Notes: a model not told the origin generated them from the sequence alone. Counted from the stretch's first letter, positions 25,742 to 34,593 are shown. The stretch: DNA of 64,000 bases from JAFARE01 sp963777285 (GCA_963777285.1 CAVZPR010000001.1:620001-684000), one strand, 5' to 3'. Made by a program: numbers and translations.

Positions 25742-27133
25742 CTACTTCGACGGCGTGTGGAATCCGTCGTGCGGCAGGCCGAGATACGGGAAGCTCGACT
25801 GGTAGCGGCTCGATCCGCCGGCAGGGCCGGTGAGGTCGTAGATCGCTCCTGCCGCGCCGTCCGGCGTGTACGAGGCCACCAGCGGATACGTGAGCCCCGC
25901 GATGGCGCGCAGCTCGATGGTGACGACATCGTCAAAAACGCGCCGTCCGTTGGGATACCCGGCCAGGTCTCCACCGAGGATGCCGTACTGGTTCTGCTTC
26001 GACGACGACGCCGGCGGGATGGCCAGGTTGAGGCGCAGCATGTCGGCGAGCGTGCTCCCGGTGTAGTTCTGGAAGCCGCTGATGATCCCTGACGGGATGC
26101 CTGTGAGCAGGATCGCCTCGAGGTCGGCGCGCGGCGCATGCGATGCGTTCAGCGCTGCGAGGTTCTTGAAGGTGTTGCCCGGGTAGAGGATGGGCAGCAG
26201 CGTCGCCACCTCTGGATGGCGGTAGTGGGACACGAACTGGCTGTCGCCGTTGACCGGCTCGGCGTTCCAGTAGTCCTTCCTGCCCATGGGGATGACGACT
26301 TCATTGATGAGCGGATGCCCCAGGCGCGACACCTGCACCCACGGGCCCATCTCGTCGGTGTCGGCTTCCGCGTGGCGCACCTCGACGCGGCGCCGGCTGG
26401 CGGTGGTCCAGATGCCCAGCACCGACCGCGGGTCGTTGACGTCATCCGGATCAGGCGTGAAGCCATCGCGGGTCAGGCTGTTGATCGGCACCTGGATGGC
26501 GATCGTGTGCACGTTGGCCGTCTTCAGCGTGTCGACGCCGGGTGCGGCGGGGGAGGGGATGAGATGAAGCTCCTGGAAGGGGCGGAGGTCCGCCAGGTCG
26601 AAGACCGAGCCGAGGTCGACGAAGAATCCATCCTTGCGCTGACCCGCGAAGATCTTGAAGTCCCTGGAGAATTCGTGCACGGCCTCGCCGGCCAAGGTTG
26701 CGTAGTCGGGCGTGGAGCGCGGCCCGATGTTGCACGGCGGGCAGGCCAGGTTGTCGGCGGACCAGGTGACGTTGCCGTGCTCGTCGAGGCGGCGCACGGA
26801 GTAGGACTGCCGCCGGTTCCACGTCGAGTCGCTGATGTGGTTGATGGGCCCGGTGTTGTAGAGAAACGTCTTGGGGTTGAGCACCTCCGTGCGGAAGTGG
26901 AACTGCCAGGTGACGTCGGAGTCGGCGTCGCCGTCGTTGTCGACGTGGATCTCGTAGAGCACGTCGTCGCCGAACTCGTAGAAGTTGGGTCCGCCGGCGG
27001 GCGCCTCGGTGGGCACGTAGTTGGCCACGATGACCACCGTGTCCTGGTTGTCGGCCGGCCGGAACGCGTACAGATCGGCGCTGTCCGCCACCGGATCCTT
27101 GGAGATCGCAGGCGCCTCTCGATGCGAAGACAT
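25742..27133 (-). CDS. DUF4331 family protein
   Basis: 463-residue protein of the DUF4331 family, recognised by its opening SSHREAPAISKDPVADSADLYAF and by ANYVPTEAPAGGPNFYEF, YEIHVDNDGDAD and the Asp-rich metal-site-like turns. Members are widespread in high-GC bacteria and have no established function. No signal peptide is obvious at this N-terminus. It is flanked by a small Tat-signal protein gene (44 bases upstream) and the 103-residue protein gene (downstream), suggesting a three-gene unit. Confidence 0.88.
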   Translation of the reverse strand: MSSHREAPAISKDPVADSADLYAFRPADNQDTVVIVANYVPTEAPAGGPNFYEFGDDVLYEIHVDNDGDADSDVTWQFHFRTEVLNPKTFLYNTGPINHISDSTWNRRQSYSVRRLDEHGNVTWSADNLACPPCNIGPRSTPDYATLAGEAVHEFSRDFKIFAGQRKDGFFVDLGSVFDLADLRPFQELHLIPSPAAPGVDTLKTANVHTIAIQVPINSLTRDGFTPDPDDVNDPRSVLGIWTTASRRRVEVRHAEADTDEMGPWVQVSRLGHPLINEVVIPMGRKDYWNAEPVNGDSQFVSHYRHPEVATLLPILYPGNTFKNLAALNASHAPRADLEAILLTGIPSGIISGFQNYTGSTLADMLRLNLAIPPASSSKQNQYGILGGDLAGYPNGRRVFDDVVTIELRAIAGLTYPLVASYTPDGAAGAIYDLTGPAGGSSRYQSSFPYLGLPHDGFHTPSK

Positions 27134-27177
27134 GGTTGCTTACCCTCTGTGTGTGCTTCGGTTCTGGAGCGCCGGCG

Positions 27178-27453
27178 CTAGTGCGCGGCGCGGAGCAGCC
27201 GGCCCACGAGCTCGGGATCGCGCACGGCGATCTCTCTCGCGCCCACGACGATCGACAGCTCGCCACGTCGCGGATCGCGCACGTACGCGACGAGCGGCTC
27301 GCCGTTGGACTTGGCCAGCACGTCCGTCGCGGTCACGCCGGCCGCGGCGAGTGCTGCGGCGGCGATGCCGGATCCGAGTGTCAGCGTGCCGATCGACGCC
27401 GCGCCGGTGGCCACGCCGGTCTGCAGGAAGCGCCGTCGAGTGAGGTCGGGCAT
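27178..27453 (-). CDS. Small twin-arginine signal protein
   Basis: 91 residues starting with a Tat signal: LTRRRFLQTG followed by a hydrophobic Ala/Gly-rich stretch to about residue 40, then a short domain (EPLVAYVRDPRRGELSIVVG...RDPELVGRLLRAA). Family not recognised. Because Tat substrates are usually folded with cofactors, a 50-residue mature domain is unusual; it may be a partner of the DUF4331 protein encoded 44 bases downstream. Confidence 0.65.
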   Translation of the reverse strand: MPDLTRRRFLQTGVATGAASIGTLTLGSGIAAAALAAAGVTATDVLAKSNGEPLVAYVRDPRRGELSIVVGAREIAVRDPELVGRLLRAAH

Positions 27454-27763
27454 GTGTCACCCCTCGCAAGCGGACCGCCGTGCCAGGCGACGGCCCCGTT
27501 GTCCCCGCCACCCCGTGGCCGGTGTGCTGCTTTCGCTGGCACCTACGGATACGAGGCCGGCGCCCCCGCGGATCAGCACCCGGACGCGGGCCTGGCGGGA
27601 CCGGTGACGACCCGGCTACGAAGCCCCGACCGTCACCTGGATTTGCCTCGCCGTCGAGTACCCATTGCGTGCTGTGCACGGCAAGTCGAACGACGCTGGC
27701 GCTCGCGCTGCGGACGGGCACGGGCGGGCCGGGTTCCGGTGGCGGCGAGACCGTCGGACCACG
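27454..27763. other. Intergenic region between divergent genes, no element recognised
   Basis: About 310 bases between the Tat-signal gene (-) and the CHAP-hydrolase gene (+). It must hold both promoters and may encode extra N-terminal residues of the hydrolase (frame open from TTG 27665). I looked for a cyclic di-AMP riboswitch, common before such hydrolases, and did not find its conserved core. Confidence 0.4.
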
Positions 27764-28918
27764 GTGATCCCGCTCCGTGTCGCCGCGTTTCTGGCGTGCC
27801 TGGGGATCGCCGGGGCGCTGGCGCCGGCGTCCGCCGCCAATGCAGCACCTGGCCCGACTCCGACACCGACCGCAGCGGCGAGCCCCAGCCCGAGCCCGAC
27901 TGCCCCGCCCACGCCGGCCGAGACACATCTGCAGGCGGAAGTGACCGCGCTCGAGCAGCAGATCCTCGCGCTGCAGCTGCAGAGTGCGCCGTTTCAGCTG
28001 CAGGCGGTGCAGGCGCAACAGCGGGTTGCGACCCTGCAACAGCAGCTCGCGGCGGCTCAGCTGGAGCTGGCCGGCGCGAACGTGCGCGTAGCCGAGACGA
28101 CCGGCCGCCTGCAAGCGCTGCAGCCAGTCCTCGCGGCGGACCGGGAGCAGCTCGGGGCCCTGATCCTCGGCTCATACAAGATCACGACCGACGGCACCGC
28201 GCTCACGGCGGTGCTCAGCAGTCAGAGCCTTGCGCAGGGCCTCGACCGGCTGCTGTCCTACCAGCAAGTCACTGACGGCATGGAGACGCTGCTGCTCCGC
28301 GTGCGCGGCGAGGTGCAGGAGCTGGCGGACCTGCAGCTGCAGCAACATCAGCAGCAGCAGCAGATCACCGCCCAGGTGAGCTCGGTGCAGGCGCTGCAGG
28401 CCCAGGCGACGCAGGACGAGGCCACATATCAACGCAAGGCGGTCCGGCTGACCGGAAGAGCTGCGGCCCTGACGCAGCAGCTGGATGTTCTGTTGCGGCA
28501 GCTGGCGGCGTTGGAGGGCGTGCAGATCGCCAACGTCGACGTCAGCGGGGGCAACGTCGGCTCAGTGGCCGGGGGGCTGCCGGCATTCGCGTTCGGTCCC
28601 CGCCTCGACGACTTTCCCTGGGGTCAGTGCACCTGGTATGTGGCGTCGCTGCGCGACGTCACGTGGAGCGGCAACGCCTGGGAATGGGCGGCTGCCGCTG
28701 CGGCCGCGGGCGAGGCGGAGGGTCTGGTGCCCAAGCCGGGCGCGATCGTCGTCTTCGGGCGCGGCAACGGATACAGCGACATCGGGCACGTCGCATACGT
28801 GGAAACCGTGACGGGTCCGACCAGCTTCGTCGTCGACGAGGCCAACGTGTACGGGCTCGGCGTCGTCGACAGGCGCGCTGTGGCCTCGCTCAACGACGTC
28901 GAGGCCTTTATCTACTGA
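27764..28918 (+). CDS. Secreted coiled-coil peptidoglycan hydrolase with CHAP domain
   Basis: Probable cell-wall amidase/endopeptidase. After a signal peptide (AAFLACLGIAGALAPASA) comes a Pro/Thr/Ser linker, a long Gln/Leu-rich coiled coil (about residues 60-270, rich in LQQQL-type heptads) and a C-terminal CHAP domain with catalytic Cys in WGQCTWYVAS and His in IGHVAYVE, plus DEANVYG. This resembles PcsB-type hydrolases regulated through their coiled coil. GTG 27764 directly precedes the signal peptide; TTG 27665 would add 33 residues. 384 residues. Confidence 0.88.
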   Translation: MIPLRVAAFLACLGIAGALAPASAANAAPGPTPTPTAAASPSPSPTAPPTPAETHLQAEVTALEQQILALQLQSAPFQLQAVQAQQRVATLQQQLAAAQLELAGANVRVAETTGRLQALQPVLAADREQLGALILGSYKITTDGTALTAVLSSQSLAQGLDRLLSYQQVTDGMETLLLRVRGEVQELADLQLQQHQQQQQITAQVSSVQALQAQATQDEATYQRKAVRLTGRAAALTQQLDVLLRQLAALEGVQIANVDVSGGNVGSVAGGLPAFAFGPRLDDFPWGQCTWYVASLRDVTWSGNAWEWAAAAAAAGEAEGLVPKPGAIVVFGRGNGYSDIGHVAYVETVTGPTSFVVDEANVYGLGVVDRRAVASLNDVEAFIY

Positions 28919-28963
28919 GGGCGCCCCGGGGCAGGGCTCTCGGATCTGGCATGTGGTCGAATT

Positions 28964-28985
28964 CCTGAGAATATGCATTATCAGG
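28964..28985. repeat. AT-rich imperfect palindrome in a convergent gap
   Basis: CCTGA (28964-28968) and TCAGG (28981-28985) flank an AT-rich core with ATGCAT, in the 100-base gap between the CHAP gene (+) and the P-loop kinase gene (-). It is clearly less GC-rich than its surroundings. It could be a weak bidirectional terminator or a protein site. Confidence 0.3.
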
Positions 28986-29019
28986 AGCTTTAGTCGCACC
29001 GCTCCAAGCCCGTCTGCGG

Positions 29020-29496
29020 TCATCCCCCACGAGCCTGACCAGCCTCCTCGCCGATGGCGGTGAGCGCAGCCACGAGGTTGCCGATCGGGCGCGTGGCGTC
29101 CAGCTCGTGGGTGCAGGTGGAACGCAGCCGCGGCTCGACCTCGGCGATGTGCTTCAGGATCAGGTCGCGTTCCGCCGCCCGCTTGCCGTACGGGTTGGTC
29201 GTCCTGATGTCGATCCGCCGTAGCAGCACGTCAGCAGGCGCGCTGAGCAGGACGATGGCATCGAACCGTGGGTAGAAGCGGCCCTGGTTGGAGACCGTCC
29301 CGGAGAGATAGAGCGTCGCGTCACGCTCGCGGGTGAGCAGCTCTGCGATTCGATCTTCCTGCCACACGTAGCCGTCCTCTTCCTCTGACCACCGGCTCCA
29401 GCCGGGCTCGTCGGTGTCCACGACCTCGAAGCCCCGCCGCCCCAGCGCTTCCAGGACCGTCGACTTGCCGGTGCCGGACATCCCGGTCACGAGCAC
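29020..29496 (-). CDS. P-loop kinase-like protein
   Basis: 158-residue NTPase of the shikimate/adenylate-kinase-like group. Walker A is GMSGTGKST at residues 5-13, immediately after the first strand VLVT. A DTDEPGWSRW segment follows, then a lid-like basic region DIRTTNPYGKRAAERD. Substrate unknown. GTG 29496 starts exactly at the first strand and lies 29 bases after the MBL gene. It is the last gene of a seven-gene minus-strand operon that begins with an ATP-grasp ligase. Confidence 0.72.
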   Translation of the reverse strand: MLVTGMSGTGKSTVLEALGRRGFEVVDTDEPGWSRWSEEEDGYVWQEDRIAELLTRERDATLYLSGTVSNQGRFYPRFDAIVLLSAPADVLLRRIDIRTTNPYGKRAAERDLILKHIAEVEPRLRSTCTHELDATRPIGNLVAALTAIGEEAGQARGG

Positions 29497-29525
29497 GGCG
29501 GCGGGCCGTCCGCGAGGGACGCCCG

Positions 29526-30251
29526 TCAGCTGCGACCGGCGGCGCGGGCGGCCTCGACCGCGGTGTCGACGCCGCCGCTCCATGGATCGCCGTGACCGGG
29601 CCAGACGGTGCCGGCACCGGTGCGCTGCAGCCCGCCGAGCGACGACAGGGCCTGTGACGAGTCGACGTTCAATCCCGCGGGCATGATCTGCGGGCCGCGG
29701 CGACCGGTCAGCGGATTGCGCGTGACCAGCGCGTCGCCGGTGCACAGCGCCGACGCCTCCTCGATCCACAGCGCACAGCTTCCCGCCGTGTGTCCCGGCA
29801 CGTGCACGGCGCGCGGCCGCCCCGGAACCTCGATCGGCTCACCGTCTCCGAACGTGACAACCTCCGCCACCGGCACGATCCGCGTGCCCCCGCCACGCAT
29901 GAGGCCGAAGAGCGTCCGGTACAACTCGGCGTGCACCAGGTACCGCGCCAGGCCGGTCTCGTGCTTGCCCAGCGGGCCGCCGCGCGCTGCCGCCGCGTCC
30001 GCTTCGTGCACGCGCACGGTGGATCCGGCCTCGGTCCGCGCCCGCTCCGCGAATCCCGTGTGGTCGCTGTGCGCGTGCGTCAGCAGCACGCAGTCCACTG
30101 CGTCGAGGCCGAGCCCGCGCGACCGCAGCGCACCCAGCAGCAGCTTCCAGTCAGCCGGGACGCCGGCGTCGATCAGCGTCACCTTGGACCCCTCCTCCAC
30201 CAGATACCAATTGGAGATCCCCGACGTCAGCCGCGTGACCTGCACCGTCAT
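29526..30251 (-). CDS. MBL-fold metallo-hydrolase
   Basis: 241-residue metallo-beta-lactamase-fold hydrolase. The metal motif HxHxDH is THAHSDHTG, and the later His and Asp ligands are in VHVPGHTAGS and CTGDALVT, with WPGHGDPW near the end. This resembles glyoxalase-II/quorum-lactonase-like generic MBL hydrolases; substrate unknown. ATG 30251 overlaps the stop of the upstream 92-residue gene (ATGA), so it belongs to the amidoligase operon. Confidence 0.85.
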   Translation of the reverse strand: MTVQVTRLTSGISNWYLVEEGSKVTLIDAGVPADWKLLLGALRSRGLGLDAVDCVLLTHAHSDHTGFAERARTEAGSTVRVHEADAAAARGGPLGKHETGLARYLVHAELYRTLFGLMRGGGTRIVPVAEVVTFGDGEPIEVPGRPRAVHVPGHTAGSCALWIEEASALCTGDALVTRNPLTGRRGPQIMPAGLNVDSSQALSSLGGLQRTGAGTVWPGHGDPWSGGVDTAVEAARAAGRS

Positions 30252-30526
30252 CTGGAGAACCGCCGCGCCATCGCTCCCCTGTATCCCGGGAAGTAGCGTT
30301 CGATGTCGGGCAGGTCGAAGCTGGCCAGTATGGCCTCCGGCGGCTCGCGCTCCAGCAGGAAGCAGAACGACTCGCGCACGAGGTCGGCCGCCCGCACCTC
30401 CGGTCCCAGGCCGGCGACGTCGGTGTCGAGCACCCCGACGTCGAAGCTGCGCCCGTCCACACGCACCGTGTACCGCGTCACCGCGCCGTTGCGTCGCGCA
30501 CCGCCCACCTCCACCGTCCACGGCAT
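30248..30526 (-). CDS. Hypothetical 92-residue protein of the amidoligase operon
   Basis: No family recognised. The product has a short beta-rich N-terminus (MPWTVEVGGARRNGAVTRYT), an acidic helical middle (VRESFCFLLEREPPEAILAS) and a basic end (YRGAMARRFSR). It sits 2 bases after the esterase gene and overlaps the MBL gene by 4 bases, so it is translated as part of the operon. It has no signal peptide or membrane segment. Confidence 0.68.
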   Translation of the reverse strand: MPWTVEVGGARRNGAVTRYTVRVDGRSFDVGVLDTDVAGLGPEVRAADLVRESFCFLLEREPPEAILASFDLPDIERYFPGYRGAMARRFSR

Positions 30527-30528
30527 CG

Positions 30529-31260
30529 TCAGCCCCCCGTCAGCTCGGTGAGGTACTGCGGCAGCATCCGCCACCACGTGGGCCAGTCATGGTCGTACTC
30601 GGCAGACCACGCGTCGACCCGGTTTGGGACACCTTTGGCACCAAGTACCTCCGCCATGCGCCATGACTCCCCCGCGTTCTCCCACCGGCCCTGTCCCGTC
30701 GCCAGGATGGCGAAACGCGTGCGCAACGTCTCGAGGAGAGCACCGTTGAGCCCGGGCAGGAAGTACAGCGGCGTGGCGAAGTACAGCTCCTCCCCCGCTC
30801 CATCGCCGATGAAACGCGCCAAATCGTACGTACCACTCATACCGACCGCGGCGCTCACCACGTCGGGGAAGCGGCACATCAGCGCCACGGCGTTGAAGGC
30901 GCCGACGGACGCGCCCGCCGCGATCACCTCGATGTCGGGATCGACGCAGTCCGCGCGAATGGCCGGCACCATCTCGTAGCGCACGAACTCCTGGTACGCC
31001 TTGAGCAGCGCGCCGCGATAGGCGGGCGAGCCCTCGTTGAGCATCATCGCCGAGCCGGCGACGCTGTCACACGAGTACACCTTGATGCGTCCGGCGTCGA
31101 GCAAGCCCTCGAGCGAGCCGACCAGGTGGCGTCGCTCGACCTCCTCGGCGTCACCACCCGCGGTGGGAAAGACGATCACCGGCCGGCCGTAGTGGCCCCA
31201 GCGGACCACGTTCACGTCGCGGTAGATCCGGCCGGAGTACCAGCGCTCCATCAATTTCAC
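30529..31260 (-). CDS. PF00756-type esterase family protein
   Basis: 243-residue alpha/beta hydrolase. The nucleophile elbow GASVGAF (about residue 125) and a C-terminal DHDW His fit a Ser-Asp-His triad; the start MKLMERWYSGRIYRDVNVVRWGHYG is characteristic of a subgroup that I know only as uncharacterised esterases. It is the smaller of two tandem esterases here, 26 bases downstream of the second. No signal peptide, so a cytoplasmic substrate is expected. Ester, thioester or amide specificity cannot be read. Confidence 0.78.
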   Translation of the reverse strand: MKLMERWYSGRIYRDVNVVRWGHYGRPVIVFPTAGGDAEEVERRHLVGSLEGLLDAGRIKVYSCDSVAGSAMMLNEGSPAYRGALLKAYQEFVRYEMVPAIRADCVDPDIEVIAAGASVGAFNAVALMCRFPDVVSAAVGMSGTYDLARFIGDGAGEELYFATPLYFLPGLNGALLETLRTRFAILATGQGRWENAGESWRMAEVLGAKGVPNRVDAWSAEYDHDWPTWWRMLPQYLTELTGG

Positions 31261-31286
31261 GGGGCGAGTCTCCCGGAAAGCACTGC

Positions 31287-32447
31287 CTAGGGGAAGACCA
31301 GGCGGGCGTCGCCGGGGAGCAGCCAGCCGAGGCCGTCCAGCAGGCGGTCGCGCCAGCTGATCCAGTTGTGCCCGTCGAGCCCCTCCACCAGGCGGAACTC
31401 GGCGGCCATGGCCTGCAGGGTTGCGGCCATGCCCCGGTTGTGGTCGGCCGAAGGCTCGAACGCCCCGACGCTGAGGAAGATGCGCTCGGCGACCAGCCGC
31501 GGCGCGGCGCGGATGCCGTTGACGAAGCGCAGCACCGGTTCCAGCGGCCCCTCGCGGCGGGAGCGCCCCGCCACCCGGTAGTAGAAGGTGCCCGACTGAA
31601 GCAGGAGCCCGCCGTAAAAGCCAGGGGCTCGCACGGCGGCGGCCAAAGACGCGATGGCGCCCATGCTGGCTCCGGCGAGCACGCGACCCGCGGGGTCGGC
31701 GCGCAGCGGCATGGTTCGCTCCAGGCGCGGCACCAGCTCCGCCGTGAGAAACCGGCTGTGCGCAGGGCTGGCCGCGTACTCGCTCAAGCGCTCGCCCGGA
31801 TGCGTCAGCGCCACCAGCGTGTCGGCCACGAGGCGGTGGTGCATCAAGTTGTCCAGGACGGTGGCCACTCCGGAGAAGTTGAGGAAGTCGCCGCCGTCGT
31901 GCATGACCAGCAGCGGCAGTCGGTCGCGACGGCGCATCCGCACCGGGAGGTACAGCGTCACCCTGGCCTCACGCTTCAGGTGCCGGCTGGGGATCCGCAC
32001 CTCGACCAGCTCCCCGGGGACCACCGCAGGGTCGGCGACAGCCCACCACGGGGTCTCGTACCCACCGGCCTCGAGCACGGACTTGCTGCCGCTTGGGTCG
32101 TGCGCCTGTTTCGGGTTGAGCGGGTCGAGCACGCTCTCGATGTCGCCGCCGCGGCGCACCAGGATTCGGTACTCGATGCGAGAACCAGGCGGCAGCTCCA
32201 CCGTGGCGTGCCAGAGGTCCCCGCCGCCGCGAAGCCGGCGCATGACGACCGGATCGGGCAACCCGGTTACGCGATGCTCCACGCCGACGGCGTCGGCGTC
32301 GCCACGCCAGAGAAACGTGCACGACGTCCCCTCGACGATGGGAACCGTCGCCTCGCCGAGCAGCGCGTCGAGCGCTGCCGGGTCCGCGGCCGCTGCGCGG
32401 AGACGGTCGATCGTCCGCCCGGGACGTCGCTCGCGGTTGAGGATCAC
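31287..32447 (-). CDS. Enterochelin-esterase-like hydrolase with N-terminal beta domain
   Basis: 386 residues: an N-terminal immunoglobulin-like/CBM48-like segment (FLWRGDADAVGVEHRVTG, LWHATVELPPGSRIEYRI) followed by a PF00756 alpha/beta hydrolase with the nucleophile in AGASMGAIAS and a C-terminal DGHNWISWRD. This is the layout of Fes-type esterases that cleave cyclic or oligomeric ester substrates. GTG 32447 overlaps the upstream stop (GTGA). No secretion signal. In the operon it stands between an S51-like hydrolase and a second esterase. Confidence 0.82.
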   Translation of the reverse strand: MILNRERRPGRTIDRLRAAAADPAALDALLGEATVPIVEGTSCTFLWRGDADAVGVEHRVTGLPDPVVMRRLRGGGDLWHATVELPPGSRIEYRILVRRGGDIESVLDPLNPKQAHDPSGSKSVLEAGGYETPWWAVADPAVVPGELVEVRIPSRHLKREARVTLYLPVRMRRRDRLPLLVMHDGGDFLNFSGVATVLDNLMHHRLVADTLVALTHPGERLSEYAASPAHSRFLTAELVPRLERTMPLRADPAGRVLAGASMGAIASLAAAVRAPGFYGGLLLQSGTFYYRVAGRSRREGPLEPVLRFVNGIRAAPRLVAERIFLSVGAFEPSADHNRGMAATLQAMAAEFRLVEGLDGHNWISWRDRLLDGLGWLLPGDARLVFP

Positions 32448-33373
32448 GCGGCCTCCGCCGCTCCGCGCACGCCGCCGTCGGGTCCGACCACCCTGGCGGT
32501 GCGCAGGTCGGGCGCGGCGCCCTCGTCGCACTGAATGCGATCACCGTCGTCGAGCAGGACGCACGCGTCCGGCGCGCATCGCCGTGCCAGCAGCGCCATC
32601 GCGTCGGCGTCGTCCGAGTCCAGGCGCGCCGCCGCAGCCGGAATCGGCACGATGCCGCTGAGCACCTGCAGTCCAACATCCGCCAGCTCGGCGGGCCGGC
32701 GCGCCAAGTCGTGGTCATCGATGACCAGAACTCGCGACCCCACGGCCATGCAGCCCGAGGACCATGCCAGCAACGGCAGCGAGGCCGCGTCGACGACGCC
32801 GCAGAGTCGCATGCACTCGAGCAGGACGCTGACGTGGCCGCCCGCGATTGCGATGGCGGCGCACCCGTCGAGCACCTCGCGCACCGCCGCACGGTGCGCC
32901 ACGACGATGTCGCTGGCTTCGGGGGGATGCGCCTCCGCAAACGCGGCACGCGAATCACGCACCGCCGCGAGATGGTCCGCGTCGAGCCGCCGCACGTCTT
33001 GGATCGCCTGGTCGAGCTCGGTGCCGATGCGGCGGCGCGCTCCCGCCCAGCGGCGCTGGATGGCCGCCACCGCAGCCAGCGCGTGCCCCAGCCGCAGCCG
33101 GTACGCGGCCTGCGCCTCCGCCAGGTCGGCGCCGTGCGCCTCGAGCGCCGCAGCGAACTCGGGATCCGACGCCAAGACGTCGAGCCGCCGGCCGAACAGG
33201 CCGAGGTTGCGCGTGCCACCGCCGAGCAAGCGGTCGATGTGCGCGTCGTTGCGCTCCGCCTCCTCCCATCCCGCGGTCACCAGGGCGACGGGGCCGTCGA
33301 CCCCGAGCCAGGAGAGGTCGTCGGTCAGGTCGGCCTCCGGCCCCAGCGGTCCGCGCAGGACGGCTCGGTTCAC
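32444..33373 (-). CDS. Peptidase S51 / class-I amidotransferase-like protein
   Basis: 309-residue protein with weak but ordered resemblance to peptidase S51 (dipeptidase E, cyanophycinase). A first strand VALVTAGWEEAE is followed by a helical insertion (about residues 60-150), then AIAIAGGHVSVLLECMRL in the place of the GGN motif, and LLAWSSGCMAVG in the place of GWSAG with the presumed nucleophile Ser after Trp. A catalytic His could not be assigned with certainty. GTGA overlaps join it to both neighbours. A peptidase on ligase-made amide bonds is inference. Confidence 0.6.
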   Translation of the reverse strand: MNRAVLRGPLGPEADLTDDLSWLGVDGPVALVTAGWEEAERNDAHIDRLLGGGTRNLGLFGRRLDVLASDPEFAAALEAHGADLAEAQAAYRLRLGHALAAVAAIQRRWAGARRRIGTELDQAIQDVRRLDADHLAAVRDSRAAFAEAHPPEASDIVVAHRAAVREVLDGCAAIAIAGGHVSVLLECMRLCGVVDAASLPLLAWSSGCMAVGSRVLVIDDHDLARRPAELADVGLQVLSGIVPIPAAAARLDSDDADAMALLARRCAPDACVLLDDGDRIQCDEGAAPDLRTARVVGPDGGVRGAAEAA

Positions 33374-34593
33374 GCGGCGCGCACGTGCAGCAGGTGGCCC
33401 ACGTCGGTGAGCATCTCGCGCAGCACGTCGTAGTCGGGATGCGCCATGCGCAGCCACGCGTTGGCCATGTACCCCGCCTCGACCGGCTGGGTCGGCGTGC
33501 CCGGGCCGGGCAGGTGGGAGTCGATGATGCTCTCGCCGTAGCGGCGTTGCACCTCCTCGGCACCCTCGTAGTGGCTGATCTGGCCGTCCCGGTCGGGCCG
33601 CAGCGCGATGATCCCCGCGGCGAGCCGGCGGGACAGTGGCGCGTACACCTGTCCGTGGACGACGGCGTTGGCCCACTCGCGGTAGATGTCGATGTCGTTG
33701 CCCACCGCGTACAGGTCCCAGGCGCGCACCCCCGGCGGCCGGCAGCCGATCTCGCTGAAGCGCAGCCCCTTGGGACCGAAGAACCATTCCATATGAGTCG
33801 CCGACGTGTCGATGCCCAGGGCGTCGATCACGCGTGCGCCCATGGCGCGCACCTCTGCGTACGCCTCAGCGCTGTCAACGCGATTGGTGGCGATGAACTG
33901 CGGGCTGATCCAGCGTTCGCGCATCGCCTCGAGCACGTTGGGGTAGTAGTGGGAGACGAAGTCGTACACCGGCCGTCCGTTGACGCAGATGGTGTCGTAG
34001 AACGCCTCGTGCCCCTCGACGAACTCCTCGACCGCCACCGACTGCGACCCGCTCGCGCCCAGCGCCTGCAGCGCGCGCTCCAACTCGGCGCCGTCGTCGA
34101 CGCGGACGGTTCCCGATGCTCCCGCCGCCGCCCGGGGCTTGAGGATGAGCGGGAAGCCGACCCGCTCGGCGAACTCGTGCACTTCTGCAGCGCTGTCTGC
34201 CGCCGTCGAGTCCGCGCAGGGTACGCCGGCGGCGCGGAGCGCCTCCTTCATCGACGGCTTGTCTCGGCATAGGTACGCGGTGCGAACCGACGTGCCGGGG
34301 ATGCTGCAGCGCTCTCGCACGTGGGCAACGGGCAGCGTGTGCGCCTCGATCGATGTCTCCAGGCGGTCGACCCACAGCCGCTCCTGCACCCAGCGGACGG
34401 CAGCGGTGAGCGCGTCGACGTCGGTCACGTTGCCGATCTGCTCGTAGTGCAGCATCCAGTCCTTGAGCTGGCCGTCGAGGTGGTCCGCCGGCCGCTCACC
34501 GATGCCGATCACCGTGGCGCCCACCGATGCCAGCGCACGCACGAATTCGCGCTGGTTGGGAGGAAAGGCGGGCTCGATGAAGATGACGTTCAT
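33370..34593 (-). CDS. ATP-grasp ligase, paralogue 1
   Basis: 407-residue ATP-grasp enzyme expected to join a carboxylate (via acyl phosphate) to an amine. An N-terminal Rossmann-like pre-domain (NVIFIEPAFPPNQREFVRAL) leads to the grasp fold: CRDKPSMKEALRAAGVPC, FPLILKPRAAAGASGTV, VEEFVEGHEAFYDT, and the Mg-site region ATHMEWFFG...FSEIGCRPPG. It shares the HMEW and E-x-x-x-RPPG motifs with the paralogues at 36830 and 38066. First gene of the minus-strand operon; TACGAT lies 10 bases before ATG 34593. Substrates unknown. Confidence 0.88.
   Translation of the reverse strand: MNVIFIEPAFPPNQREFVRALASVGATVIGIGERPADHLDGQLKDWMLHYEQIGNVTDVDALTAAVRWVQERLWVDRLETSIEAHTLPVAHVRERCSIPGTSVRTAYLCRDKPSMKEALRAAGVPCADSTAADSAAEVHEFAERVGFPLILKPRAAAGASGTVRVDDGAELERALQALGASGSQSVAVEEFVEGHEAFYDTICVNGRPVYDFVSHYYPNVLEAMRERWISPQFIATNRVDSAEAYAEVRAMGARVIDALGIDTSATHMEWFFGPKGLRFSEIGCRPPGVRAWDLYAVGNDIDIYREWANAVVHGQVYAPLSRRLAAGIIALRPDRDGQISHYEGAEEVQRRYGESIIDSHLPGPGTPTQPVEAGYMANAWLRMAHPDYDVLREMLTDVGHLLHVRAA

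Noticed and set aside
27454..27763. Cyclic di-AMP riboswitch before the CHAP hydrolase
   Set aside because: Such riboswitches are common before cell-wall hydrolases, but I could not find the conserved core on either strand.
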